45,080 nt of DNA from Myxococcales bacterium (GTDB lineage Bacteria; Myxococcota_A; SURF-8). The DNA lies in the NCBI GenBank assembly GCA_003598065.1, contig QZKR01000144.1, positions 1 to 45,080 on the forward strand. Reading direction: 5' to 3'. The position numbers were made by a program, and so were the translations under genes. A model generated the notes under the pieces. It was not told the DNA's origin, searched no databases, and was given only the letters and a program-made list of their open reading frames with translations. The stretch's first letter is position 1. Each line of letters starts with the position of its first letter. Below, in pieces: positions 26,211-34,807 of this stretch.

Positions 26211-26872
26211 TAGTCGCCGAACGGAAGGAAATGCCGGATCTGGAGGCGATGCTCGAACCGTATTCGAAGATCGCCATCGTCGGCTGCAAAGGCTGCGTGA
26301 CGGTCTGCAGCGCGGGCGGGCGGAAGGAAGTCGATCTCCTGAGCGCCCAGATCAAGCTCGCCCGCCGCGAGAAGGGCCGCGACATCGAGATCAAGGAGAT
26401 CACGCTGGAGCGGCAGTGCGATCCCGAATACGTGGCGACCCTGAAAGGCCAGATCGACGGCGCGGAAGCCGTGCTCTCCATGGCCTGCGGGGCGGGCGTG
26501 CAGTTCGTGGCCGAGCATTACGCCACGATCCCGATTTTGCCGGCGCTCAACACCCGCTTCATCGGCGTGGCGGAGGCTTCCGGGGAATGGGGCGAGCGCT
26601 GCCAGGCCTGCGGCGCCTGCAAGCTGCATCTGACGGGCGGCGTCTGCCCCATCGCCCGCTGCTCGAAGAGTCTGCTGAACGGCCCCTGCGGCGGCTCGAT
26701 GAACGGCAAGTGCGAGATCAACTCCAACGTCCCCTGCGGCTGGCAGCTGATCGTGGATCGCCTGACCGCGCTCAACATGCTCGATCAGTACGAGAAGATC
26801 GCCGAGATCAACGACTGGTCCACCAATCGCGACGGCGGGCCGCGGCATCTGACGAGGGAGGACTTGAAATGA
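26207..26872 (+). CDS. metV: MetV, iron-sulfur/zinc subunit of methylene-THF reductase
   Basis: The 221-residue product is the MetV-type partner of MetF in acetogens. It has an N-terminal KIAIVGCKGCVTVCSAGG segment and a cysteine-dense C-terminal half: CQACGAC, GGVCPIARCSKS, NGPCGG, NGKCE. In the known enzymes MetV binds [4Fe-4S] clusters and hands electrons to the MetF flavin. It overlaps both neighbours by about four bases, in keeping with a MetVF-HdrABC-MvhD complex like that reported for Moorella thermoacetica. Confidence 0.92.
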   Translation: MIVAERKEMPDLEAMLEPYSKIAIVGCKGCVTVCSAGGRKEVDLLSAQIKLARREKGRDIEIKEITLERQCDPEYVATLKGQIDGAEAVLSMACGAGVQFVAEHYATIPILPALNTRFIGVAEASGEWGERCQACGACKLHLTGGVCPIARCSKSLLNGPCGGSMNGKCEINSNVPCGWQLIVDRLTALNMLDQYEKIAEINDWSTNRDGGPRHLTREDLK

Positions 26873-27807
26873 TGTCCAACAGCAATCTGGAAAGAGTCCT
26901 TTCCAGCGGGAACTTCGCCGTCACCGGCGAGTGCGGTCCGCCGCGCGGCATCGACGCGGAGGTGGTCCGCAGCAAAGGCAAGATTCTCAAGGGCTACGTG
27001 GACGCCTGCAACGTGACGGACAACCAGACCGCCATGGTCCGCATGTCCAGCTTCGCCGCCTGCGTCATCCTCCGGGAGATGGGCCTCGACGCCGTCATGC
27101 AGATGGTTTGCCGCGACCGCAACCGCATCGCCATGCAGTCCGACATTCTCGGCGCGGCGGCCTTGGGAATCAACAACCTGCTCTGCCTCTCCGGCGACCA
27201 CCAGAGGTTCGGCGATCACCCGGGAGCGAAGAACGTTTTCGACGTCGATTCGATCCAGCTTGTCTCCATCGCCAAGAAGATGCGCGACGATTCGACGTTC
27301 CAGGGCGGCAAGCCGATCAAGCAGGGCGCGCCGAAACTGTTCGTGGGCGCGGCCGAGAATCCCTTCGCCGATCCCTTCGCCATCCGCGTGCCGCGCCTGG
27401 CCAAGAAAATCGCCGCCGGCGCGAGCTTCATCCAGACCCAGTGCATCTACAACGTGGAGCGCTTCGCCGAATGGATGAAAGGCGTGCGGGCGCGCGGCCT
27501 GCACGAGCGCGCCTACATTCTAGGCGGCGTGACGCCGCTCAAGTCCGCCAAGATGGCGGCCTACATGGCCAAGGGCGTCGCCGGCATGGACGTCCCGCAG
27601 CATTACGTCGAGCGCATGGAAAAGACGCCGAAGGAAGAGCAGAAGGCCGAGGGCATCAAGATCGCCGTCGAAACCATCCAGCAGCTGCGCGAGATCGAGG
27701 GCGTCGCCGGCGTGCATCTGATGGCCATCGAGTGGGAGGAAGCGGTTCCCGAGATCGTCAAGATGGCGGGGCTCTATCCCCGCCCGCAGCTTGCCGCCGG
27801 CAATTAG
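26869..27807 (+). CDS. metF: 5,10-methylene-THF reductase catalytic subunit
   Basis: MetF reduces methylene-THF to methyl-THF, the last step of the methyl branch. The 312-residue TIM-barrel flavoprotein starts with FAVTGECGPPRG (catalytic Glu region), has NVTDNQ, LLCLSGDH, GASFIQTQCIYN and a C-terminal GVHLMAIEWEEAVPEI. No separate NADH domain is visible, as expected for a MetV-dependent form. ATGATG at 26869 overlaps the metV stop and is preceded by GGGAGGA. It ends the hdr-met unit; the downstream space is repeat DNA with no clear T-tailed terminator. Confidence 0.95.
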   Translation: MMSNSNLERVLSSGNFAVTGECGPPRGIDAEVVRSKGKILKGYVDACNVTDNQTAMVRMSSFAACVILREMGLDAVMQMVCRDRNRIAMQSDILGAAALGINNLLCLSGDHQRFGDHPGAKNVFDVDSIQLVSIAKKMRDDSTFQGGKPIKQGAPKLFVGAAENPFADPFAIRVPRLAKKIAAGASFIQTQCIYNVERFAEWMKGVRARGLHERAYILGGVTPLKSAKMAAYMAKGVAGMDVPQHYVERMEKTPKEEQKAEGIKIAVETIQQLREIEGVAGVHLMAIEWEEAVPEIVKMAGLYPRPQLAAGN

Positions 27808-27830
27808 AGAAGTAACATAAGAGGTGGTAG

Positions 27831-28108
27831 CGGTGATGCCAAGCGGAGCGCGGCCCGCCGCCGGGAATGATAAGCAGAGCACGGGTGCCATAGTCTCACG
27901 ACCGAAGGTCGGGAGGCTGTGCGCATTGGGCGCAAGACGCACAGTTTCCCGCCGTCTTCGATGGCGTGAAGCTATGCCACCCGCCCGTGTGCCATGCTTT
28001 GCTTGCAAAGCATGAGAGGGTGAAGACACATGGCTTGCAAGCAAGCCATGGCACACCCGCATACCCAGAAACGTTTGGAGCACAGTACAACTGTGCTCCA
28101 TTAAGGGC
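27831..28108. repeat. Palindromic repeat cluster 4 (modules E, nested hairpin, B, A)
   Basis: A module E fragment (GATGCCAAGCGGAGCGCGGC) begins at 27836. A nested palindrome runs from about 27880 (GGTGCCATAG) to 27982 (CTATGCCACC), with inner hairpins around 27898-27915 and 27918-27945. Module B in reverse order (GTGTGCCATGCTTTGC to CAAGCCATGGCACAC) spans about 27987-28055, and module A in reverse lies at 28075-28105. No gene is visible between metF and cooT. Confidence 0.8.
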
Positions 28109-28142
28109 CCCTACATTTTCTCCAGCAACGAAGGAGTCAGCG

Positions 28143-28337
28143 ATGTGTGAGTCCACCGCTTATTGGAAAGTCGGCGTTAACGATGAGTTGCTGATGGAGA
28201 ACGTCGCCGCCGTCACGCCGCTGCCCGGCGGACGCTTCCTGCTCAAAGGCCTTCTCGGCGACAGCAAGGAAGTCGAGGCCGAGCTGCAAGAGATCAACCT
28301 GATGGCCCACAAGATCCTGTTCAAGAAGAAAGGCTGA
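28143..28337 (+). CDS. cooT: CooT-family small nickel-binding protein
   Basis: The 64-residue product starts MCESTAYW and fits the CooT family (PF10133), whose characterised member binds nickel through Cys2 and assists CO dehydrogenase maturation. Cys2 is conserved here, and the body is a short beta-rich domain with LPGGRFLLKGLLGD. AAGGAGT precedes ATG 28143. It is convergent with cooC and their ends overlap by 17 bases, so the two nickel-maturation genes meet tail to tail. Confidence 0.85.
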   Translation: MCESTAYWKVGVNDELLMENVAAVTPLPGGRFLLKGLLGDSKEVEAELQEINLMAHKILFKKKG

Positions 28338-29097
28338 GCAGCTTCTCGGCCAGTTCGAAGCATTCCTTAGGGATGGAGCCGGCCCGATCGAAGGGCCGTC
28401 TTCCGTCCCGGTCCGCCGCCGCGACTTCTTCCAGCTCCGGAAGAAATCCCAAGAACTCGAAATCGGCCAGCGCCTGCGCGATCGCCTGCCGGTCCGCTTC
28501 TCCCTGGACGCGGTTGCCGAGCACGAGAAAGCGCTTGATGCCGATGTCCCGGCCGAGCCGGCGAATGCGCCGCGCCGCCTCGTGGCTGCGCACGCCGGGA
28601 TTGACGATGATCAGCAGAGCGTCCACGGAGCCGCTCGTCGCGCGCCCGAGGTGCTCGACGCCGGCCTCCATGTCCATGACGACCACCTCGTTCCGATACA
28701 GGACGAGATGCTGCATCAGGGCCTTGAGGATGGTGCTTTCGGGGCAGATGCAGCCCGATCCGCCGCTCTGGACGGTGCCCATGACCAAGAGCTTCACGCC
28801 GTCCCGCTCGCGGGAGAAGCGATCGGGGATGTCGTCCACCTTCGGATTGAGCTTGAAAAAGCCGCCCATCGTGCCGGGCTTGGCGCCCGTGCGCTCGGCG
28901 ATCAGGTCCGACAGTTCGGAAATCGGCGTGATCGGCTCCTTCTCGGAGATGCCGAGCGCGGACGCCAGGTTCGTCACCGGATCGGCGTCGATGGCGATGA
29001 CGCGGCGATCCGAGCTGGCCATCGCCCGCGCCAACAGCGCCGTAACGGTCGTTTTTCCGACGCCCCCTTTTCCTCCCACGGCCAGCTTGAGGCTCAT
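28321..29097 (-). CDS. cooC: CooC-type CODH nickel-insertion ATPase (paralogue 2)
   Basis: The 258-residue product has the deviant Walker A GGKGGVGKTT (residues 8-17), the metal-binding CxC in GCICPES and Walker B VVVMDMEAGVEH. CooC dimers use ATP to deliver Ni(II) to the CODH C-cluster. AAGGAGG precedes ATG 29097. Its start overlaps the stop of the DUF3786 gene (ATGA), so both are translated together. Its C-terminus overlaps cooT on the other strand. With cooT next to it and the acs operon 1 kb away, this is the likelier true CODH chaperone of the two paralogues. Confidence 0.92.
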   Translation of the reverse strand: MSLKLAVGGKGGVGKTTVTALLARAMASSDRRVIAIDADPVTNLASALGISEKEPITPISELSDLIAERTGAKPGTMGGFFKLNPKVDDIPDRFSRERDGVKLLVMGTVQSGGSGCICPESTILKALMQHLVLYRNEVVVMDMEAGVEHLGRATSGSVDALLIIVNPGVRSHEAARRIRRLGRDIGIKRFLVLGNRVQGEADRQAIAQALADFEFLGFLPELEEVAAADRDGRRPFDRAGSIPKECFELAEKLLSLSS

Positions 29098-29777
29098 CGC
29101 GGCCCTCCTTGCGTGTCGATTCTCTTTGCCGCCGCTTTGAGTTTGCCGACCACCAGCCCGCCGAGCACGGCGACGTCCTCGACGGGAAGAAAAGCGCCGA
29201 TGTCGGCCCTGAAGAGAAGATTGGCGTCGGGCGGAAACTCGTCGTCGCCGAGCCAGAAGGTCACACTCACCGGCACGTTCGGAAACGCCGGAATGCTCAC
29301 CGCCAGATCCGCCCCGTCGGTGCGGACGCCGCCCAGCAGCGCGGCGGCGGCGGGCAGGACGTCCGGTTTGTCGCCGAAGGCCGCGACGAGCGGCGCTTTG
29401 GAGCGGCGCAGGAAAGCGGCGTCGTAGAAGCGCCCGTCCGGGATTTCGCGAAAGGCGATGAGCCGATCCGTTTTGTGAACGGTTCCGTTCGAGCCGAGAT
29501 AATGCAGCACGACGATCTGCTCCCACAGCGACAGCTCGCGCCCGTCCGCGTAGCGCATCGTTCCGTCGAGAACCGGAACCAGCAGCGGATCGTCGAAGTA
29601 GGGCAGCTTGTACAGACGGTCTCCGGCCTCCTCGATTAGCTCCGCTCCCGAGTGTCCGGCGACGGCTTCCGGATGGCGCGCGTTCAACGCCTCCCGGGCG
29701 GAACGGTACGCTTCCTCGTAGTTCGTCTGGACGGGGATGTCGAGGTAGGGAAAGCCTTTCAGCGCGCCTTCAGTCAT
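29094..29777 (-). CDS. DUF3786-like protein coupled to cooC
   Basis: The 227-residue soluble protein has features I associate with DUF3786: YEEAYRSAREALN near the N-terminus, LSLWEQIVVLHYLGSNG, and GVRTDGADLAVSIPAFPNVPV followed by FWLGDDEFPPDANLLF. Proteins of this family recur near corrinoid and CODH/ACS genes in anaerobes, but no biochemical role is known to me. No cysteine motif or membrane segment is seen. ATG 29777 lacks an obvious ribosome site. Overlap with cooC suggests a shared role in CODH/ACS assembly, as inference. Confidence 0.75.
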   Translation of the reverse strand: MTEGALKGFPYLDIPVQTNYEEAYRSAREALNARHPEAVAGHSGAELIEEAGDRLYKLPYFDDPLLVPVLDGTMRYADGRELSLWEQIVVLHYLGSNGTVHKTDRLIAFREIPDGRFYDAAFLRRSKAPLVAAFGDKPDVLPAAAALLGGVRTDGADLAVSIPAFPNVPVSVTFWLGDDEFPPDANLLFRADIGAFLPVEDVAVLGGLVVGKLKAAAKRIDTQGGPR

Positions 29778-29829
29778 GAGTGAAGTGTCTCATTGCGGTC
29801 TGTCGCGCGTCAAGCGCGAATGCCTTGAG

Positions 29830-30131
29830 TTGGAGCAGGCGTCCACGCCTGTTCCGAAACATTTCAGGCGGCTCCGATGGAGCACAGTTGTACTGTGCTC
29901 CGCACGTTTAAGGGTTGGCAGGTGTGCGCCATGGCTTGCTAGCAAGCCATGTGCCTTCGCCTTTTCATGCTTTGCAAGCAAAGCATGGCACACGCACACA
30001 CTTTGCATCGTCGCTACAACCCTTAAATGGATGAAGCACGGTGCAACCGTGCTCCATCTTAGCGTAGGATGGGCATTTTTCATGCCCATCATTTTCCGTC
30101 TTTGATGGGCAAGGCAATTGCCCATCCTACC
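29830..30131. repeat. Palindromic repeat cluster 5 (modules C, A, B, A-reverse, D)
   Basis: This is the most complete cluster. Module C lies at 29830-29858 (TTGGAGCAGGCG with CGCCTGTTCC) and module A at 29876-29912. Module B at about 29922-29998 has two inner hairpins (ATGGCTTGC/GCAAGCCAT and ATGCTTTGC/GCAAAGCAT) inside outer GTGCGCCATG/CATGGCACAC arms. Reverse A is at 30019-30058. Module D at 30064-30131 (GTAGGATGGGCA with TGCCCATCCTAC, plus inner copies) lies 12 bases beyond the acsE stop and may double as a terminator of the acs operon. Confidence 0.85.
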
Positions 30132-30142
30132 CGTTCTTGTCG

Positions 30143-31030
30143 TTAAACCTCCAGCCAGGAGTCGGAGTACAGCGTTTCGGATCTGAGAATCTTGACCGTC
30201 TTGACGACGTCCCGGCCGCGCTGGTCCAGTTTGCTCGTGTCGATCGGTTCGCCGTTCGACGCCCGCCGGACCAACTCGGCGAGTTCGGGCCGCTTGCCCT
30301 TGGCGATGGCGATGATCTCCTTGTCCAGGCCGTCCATGATGGCCGAGGCGAGTCCCTGCTGGCCCAGCATGATGAGGTAGATCTGGTTGATGATGGCGCG
30401 CAGGTGCTCCGGCGAACCGTTGGAAACGTTGGAAAGGCCGCAGGTGCTCTTCGCGCCGGGGGCCATTTCGGCGATCATGCCCATGAATTCCGTGCAGCTC
30501 ACCACCTGGTTCTGCTGCGAGGAAACGGGCACCACGATCGGGTCGAAGTACATCTCCTCAAACGGGATGCCGGCCTCGGTGGCGCGATAGAGCAGGTCGG
30601 CCGCCAGCGCGCCGCGCTCGTTGGCGTCGCGCGGAATGCCGTCCTTGCCGTAAAGCAGGGCCACCATCGAGGCGTTGTATTTGCCGACGAGCGGCAGCAT
30701 CTGGTCCATCCGCTCGGTCATGGCGGAAATCGAATTGATGATCGGCTTGCCCCATTTGCCGTTGTGGACCTCCAGGCCGGCGACCATCGCCTCGATATTG
30801 GTGGTGTCCAGCGACAAGGGCAGCGGCACTTCCGACTGCACGGTCTTGACGATCCATTGCAGAAGCTCCGGACCGTTCTTGCGGGCGGGTCCGATGTTGA
30901 TGTCGAGGTAATCCGCGCCGTTTTGATGGCAGACCTTGGCCATCTTGACGATCGGCTCCGGATTGCGCTCTTTCATGGCCGGACCGAGCGATTTGGACAT
31001 TACATTGATGTTCTCGGCAATAACGATCAT
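30143..31030 (-). CDS. acsE: Methyl-THF:corrinoid iron-sulfur protein methyltransferase
   Basis: AcsE transfers the methyl group of methyl-THF to Co(I) of the corrinoid protein AcsCD. The 295-residue pterin-binding TIM barrel begins MIVIAENINVMSKSLGPAM and has GADYLDINIGPARKNG, PLSLDTTN, IINSISA and CGLSNVSNG, all typical of the family. It is about 30 residues longer than the Moorella enzyme (262). AAGGAGGG precedes ATG 31030. It is the last gene of the acs operon, separated from acsC by 161 bases in which I see no gene. Confidence 0.94.
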   Translation of the reverse strand: MIVIAENINVMSKSLGPAMKERNPEPIVKMAKVCHQNGADYLDINIGPARKNGPELLQWIVKTVQSEVPLPLSLDTTNIEAMVAGLEVHNGKWGKPIINSISAMTERMDQMLPLVGKYNASMVALLYGKDGIPRDANERGALAADLLYRATEAGIPFEEMYFDPIVVPVSSQQNQVVSCTEFMGMIAEMAPGAKSTCGLSNVSNGSPEHLRAIINQIYLIMLGQQGLASAIMDGLDKEIIAIAKGKRPELAELVRRASNGEPIDTSKLDQRGRDVVKTVKILRSETLYSDSWLEV

Positions 31031-31191
31031 GAACCCTCCTTCCGGTTCGGCGCGTCGGCGGCGCTTGAATTCACACTCTGCTCCGCTTGACGGCCGAAGA
31101 ATTTTATTCGTTTCGCCGGCCGCGTTTCTCGTCTCGGCCGGCCGCACTCTCACGACTTCGACTCACCAGCAAACCTTGCGGCGCTTTCGCG

Positions 31192-32541
31192 CTACGCCGC
31201 GAAATTCTGGCGCAGGAAGGCCGGGATGTGGGCGCTTTCGCGCGGCCCCACCAGCACGTTCCAGTCCTTGCCGACTTCCTCTTCCACGTCGCCCAACAGC
31301 ACCGCCACCGCGCCGGGCAGGATCAGGTTTTTCTTGTTGAGCTTCTGCGTGATCTGTGTCTTTTTCACCAGCGACCCGACCGTCTCGCCGACGAACTTGC
31401 CCGCCGCCCAGGCGGTGAGCACCGAGAGGCCGTCCGTATCCAGCACGAGCAGCCACGTGGGCACGCGGCTCGACTCGATCTCGCCCGAGACGATGAAGTA
31501 GGTCAGCGAGAAGTTGCTGGTGATGAGAACGGGCGAGTTCTCGTTCGGCTTGTTGATTTCATAGACGCCCTCGGTCGTCTTCATCGGCCGCTGCGGGTCG
31601 GTGTAGATGTTCAGCCGCTCCAGAAGCAGCGGGAAGAGGTTTTCGCCGCGCAGGTCGGAAAGCACCATCACGCCGGCGTATTTGGCCATAAGCAGCGAGG
31701 CGTAGACGGTTTCCATCATGAAATCGCCGGTCATCTCGCAGGGGAAGGTGATCGTCGGATAGCCGAGCGGCCGGAACGTCTTCTGAATGGCCAGACGGCG
31801 AATGGCGACCTCGTCGAACAGCGCCTGCTTGATGGCGCGGCTGCCGGGGTCGATGACCAGATCGTTCAGGCCCTGGCCGGCCAGCTTCTGGGTCAGCGCC
31901 GCGACTTCGTCGAGGGTCTTGCCCTTCACGGCCAGCGGGCAGCCGTTGGCCTTGGCCAGCGCGGCCATCGCGTCCACGGTGTCCGTCGTCGCGGCGTACA
32001 GGAGCGGCTTGCGGTCCTTGAGCGCCGGCGCGGCCGCTTCGATTTCCTTGGGCGAGCCGATCAGGATCGGCGCGGCCTGGCTGTACTCCTTGACGGCCTT
32101 GGCCAGCTCGGCGAACTTCGCCGGGTCGCCGGAGGCGCATTTCAGCGCGGCGGCCTCGGCGTGGAGGTTCAGACCGACGCGGACGTAGGAGAGCTTCATC
32201 AGGCGTTCGAGCTTCCCCTTCACCGAATCGGCCGACTCCGTATCGGCGATCTGCACGGCGAGGCCCGTCTTGTTGAAGAAGGTCTTTTCGTGGCGGAAGA
32301 GGACGGTTTCGCCGCCCACGGTCACGGCCCGTTCGCCCGCGCCGAAGGTGACGGTGCGGATCGGCGGCGCGGAGCCGCTGGCCAGTTGCGCTTTGGCCTC
32401 CTCCGAGACGTGGGGGCATGCCGAGAGTTCGGCCTTGCTCGCCGCGAGGTTCATGGCGAAAGCAAGGCAGGTCGGTACGCCGCAGTCCCCGCAGTTGGTC
32501 TTGGGGAGAAGTTTGAATATCTGAATTCCGGACAGTCCCAT
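31192..32541 (-). CDS. acsC: Corrinoid iron-sulfur protein large subunit (gamma)
   Basis: The 449-residue product carries the N-terminal [4Fe-4S] motif in KTNCGDCGVPTC with a further Cys at SACPH, then a TIM-barrel domain (FFNKTGLAVQIAD, VIDPGSR, YPTITFPCE) and a C-terminal B12-binding domain (SGEIESSRVPTWLLVLDTDG, LILPGAVAVLLGDVEE). It holds the methylated corrinoid with AcsD. AAGGAG precedes ATG 32541. It follows acsB by 25 bases. Confidence 0.95.
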   Translation of the reverse strand: MGLSGIQIFKLLPKTNCGDCGVPTCLAFAMNLAASKAELSACPHVSEEAKAQLASGSAPPIRTVTFGAGERAVTVGGETVLFRHEKTFFNKTGLAVQIADTESADSVKGKLERLMKLSYVRVGLNLHAEAAALKCASGDPAKFAELAKAVKEYSQAAPILIGSPKEIEAAAPALKDRKPLLYAATTDTVDAMAALAKANGCPLAVKGKTLDEVAALTQKLAGQGLNDLVIDPGSRAIKQALFDEVAIRRLAIQKTFRPLGYPTITFPCEMTGDFMMETVYASLLMAKYAGVMVLSDLRGENLFPLLLERLNIYTDPQRPMKTTEGVYEINKPNENSPVLITSNFSLTYFIVSGEIESSRVPTWLLVLDTDGLSVLTAWAAGKFVGETVGSLVKKTQITQKLNKKNLILPGAVAVLLGDVEEEVGKDWNVLVGPRESAHIPAFLRQNFAA

Positions 32542-32566
32542 GTAAAGGCTCCTTCCGTGCCTGGGG

Positions 32567-34774
32567 TTACTGGATGATCGGATCCATCGTCAACGCCGGA
32601 TGGCCCTTCGCTTCGAGGAAGGCCAGCGCCTCTTCTTCGGTCGTGCCGACCGTCTCGTCGGCGATCTTGTCGAGAAGATCGGGAATGCCGAGTTCGACGG
32701 CGCGCTTGTTGAAGCGTTCGGCGATTTCTTCCTTGAGCCGCTTGGGCATCCAGGTGATGCGCTTGAGGCCGCCTTCGGCCCGGATGTACTTGCGGCTGGT
32801 GATGTAGAGCTTGCTGTGGCCCACGAAGCCCGGCGTCACCGCGCCGCCGCCGACGCTGCCGGCCAGCGTGGTGAACTTCATCCCGGACGGCGTCATGCCC
32901 GTGTAGTCGCGGTCCACGATCATGATGCCGTTGCAGAGCGGCAGCACCGCCGCGATCGCCTCGAAGCAGCCGCAGCTCGTCATCGGCTCGTCCATGATGC
33001 TGTAGGCGTTGTAGCGCTCGACGTTGCCGCGCGAAGCCTTCTGCACGAAGCCGTTGACGCCTTCCCACTGGCCTTTCTCTTCGCTGAGCACGCGGCCCTT
33101 GACGATCGGCTGATTGGGGCCGGTGGGGTTGATCTCGTTGCTCGCCTTGCAGTCCAGCCAGCTATAGGCGCCGCAAAGCCCCGTCCGCTCCGGCGTGACC
33201 ACGCAGACGTGGCTCGGGGCGAACGACTGGCAGAGCGTGCAGGAGTAGTAGGTGGGCGTGTCCTCGTCCGACATGCCTTCGACGCGGTCGTCGCGGACCT
33301 TGTAGACCGCCCGCGCCTTGGCCAAGGTGTCCGTGACCTTGGCGGGATCGGTGAAGATGGTCACCTGGACTTTATCGAGGATGTTGCCGAAGTCCTGGTG
33401 GAACTTGGCGTGCAGGATGCGGCCGATGTCGCTCAGGCGGAAGCCCTTTTCGTAGGCGGCCTTGGCGATGCGGACCCAGGCGATGTCGCGCTGTCCGATG
33501 TGCATCGCGCCCTGCGCGAAGTTGATGAGGTGGTGGATCTGGCGTTCCAGAATCGGTTCGAAATCCTCCTGCATGCCGCGCCCGGCCACTTCGGCGTAAA
33601 TGGCGAGCGGCGCTTTGGACTTGGGGCCGAGCGTGTCGAGGTCGGGGCCGACGAGCGTGACCTTGCCGTCCTCGATCTCGTCCATCTCCTTCATGCGCAC
33701 CAGTTCCACGGCCTGCGTGCGGCCGCCGCCCGCCTCGAAGAAGATGTCCTCGCCGCGGACGCGCTCGCCCTCGAAGGCCGGGCCGTAGGCGACGGGCACG
33801 GGAACCTTGGCGACCGTCACTTTCAGGCCGCGCACTTCCACGGACCGCTGCACGATGTTGTCGTGCGGGACGTTGGAAACGACGTGCTCGTAGGTGCAGA
33901 CGCCGGTCGGCAGGACTTCCGGGATCGGCGTGTCGGCGATGACCGGGAAGCCGTAATTGACGCAGGCCAGACCGTTGGCGTACCACTCGTCCGTGACGTC
34001 GCCGAAGGTCATGGCGAAGGCGAAGACGCGGTCCTTGTTGTAGATGAGGATCTTGCGGAAGTCGCCGGGCTCGATGCCGCCGAAGCTCATGGCGGCGCGG
34101 GTGGCGAAGCCGAGGGCGAAAACGGCCGCGCCGACTTCGGGACCGAAGGAAACCAGGCGCGTCGGCCAGCCGATCTGGACGCCCGCCTCGATGAGCTGTT
34201 CGGAGAAGTGCTTTCCTTTATATTGGCCGGCCATGAACACGTAAAGGTTTTTCTCCTGAAGCTCCAGCGCGATCTTGGCCGCGATCTGCGGCGTCGGCGC
34301 GGCGCCCAGAATGGCGGCGAAACCGGGGGCGGTGCCGTCCACGAACTCGATGCCGCGCTTGCGCAGAATGATGTCGTCGGCCGCTCCCAGCCAGATCTTG
34401 TCGGCGGTGACGTCCTCGCCGGTCAGATAGAAGTCGGGGTGATCCAGGTAACGGATGGCTTCCTCGCACTCCTCGGCGAAAACGGCCGCCATGCCCGCGT
34501 CGAGGGCGGGGCCGAGGTAGGGCAGGTGGTGCCGCTCCTTGACCATCGCCGGCAAGAGCGAGCGGCAGCGTTTGAACACGGTTTCCATGTCGCCGAGTTT
34601 TTTCACCGGGTGGCCGGTGATTCCGTAAATGATCGGCAGGTAGTAGCCGGTGTTGGGGAAACCGACCTCGGTGTTGGCCCCGTGGGCGTCCATGGCCCGT
34701 TTCCAGGCTTCCTGCGCGCGATCGACGATTTTATGAGCGCCGCGAATTCCGGCGGATGCGATAATCTTGGACAT
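32567..34774 (-). CDS. acsB: Acetyl-CoA synthase (CODH/ACS alpha, full-length bacterial type)
   Basis: AcsB condenses CO, the corrinoid methyl group and CoA at its Ni-Ni-[4Fe-4S] A-cluster. The 735-residue length includes the N-terminal CODH-binding domain found in bacterial but not archaeal enzymes. A-cluster ligands are Cys512, Cys515, Cys524 and Cys534, with the same spacing as Moorella Cys506/509/518/528. The Cys-Gly-Cys of TSCGCFE provides the distal nickel site. A strong AAGGAGG lies before ATG 34774. The gene sits 33 bases after acsA. Confidence 0.97.
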   Translation of the reverse strand: MSKIIASAGIRGAHKIVDRAQEAWKRAMDAHGANTEVGFPNTGYYLPIIYGITGHPVKKLGDMETVFKRCRSLLPAMVKERHHLPYLGPALDAGMAAVFAEECEEAIRYLDHPDFYLTGEDVTADKIWLGAADDIILRKRGIEFVDGTAPGFAAILGAAPTPQIAAKIALELQEKNLYVFMAGQYKGKHFSEQLIEAGVQIGWPTRLVSFGPEVGAAVFALGFATRAAMSFGGIEPGDFRKILIYNKDRVFAFAMTFGDVTDEWYANGLACVNYGFPVIADTPIPEVLPTGVCTYEHVVSNVPHDNIVQRSVEVRGLKVTVAKVPVPVAYGPAFEGERVRGEDIFFEAGGGRTQAVELVRMKEMDEIEDGKVTLVGPDLDTLGPKSKAPLAIYAEVAGRGMQEDFEPILERQIHHLINFAQGAMHIGQRDIAWVRIAKAAYEKGFRLSDIGRILHAKFHQDFGNILDKVQVTIFTDPAKVTDTLAKARAVYKVRDDRVEGMSDEDTPTYYSCTLCQSFAPSHVCVVTPERTGLCGAYSWLDCKASNEINPTGPNQPIVKGRVLSEEKGQWEGVNGFVQKASRGNVERYNAYSIMDEPMTSCGCFEAIAAVLPLCNGIMIVDRDYTGMTPSGMKFTTLAGSVGGGAVTPGFVGHSKLYITSRKYIRAEGGLKRITWMPKRLKEEIAERFNKRAVELGIPDLLDKIADETVGTTEEEALAFLEAKGHPALTMDPIIQ

Positions 34775-34807
34775 CGAACGACCTCCTTCGACTCGGTGGT
34801 GTAAGGG

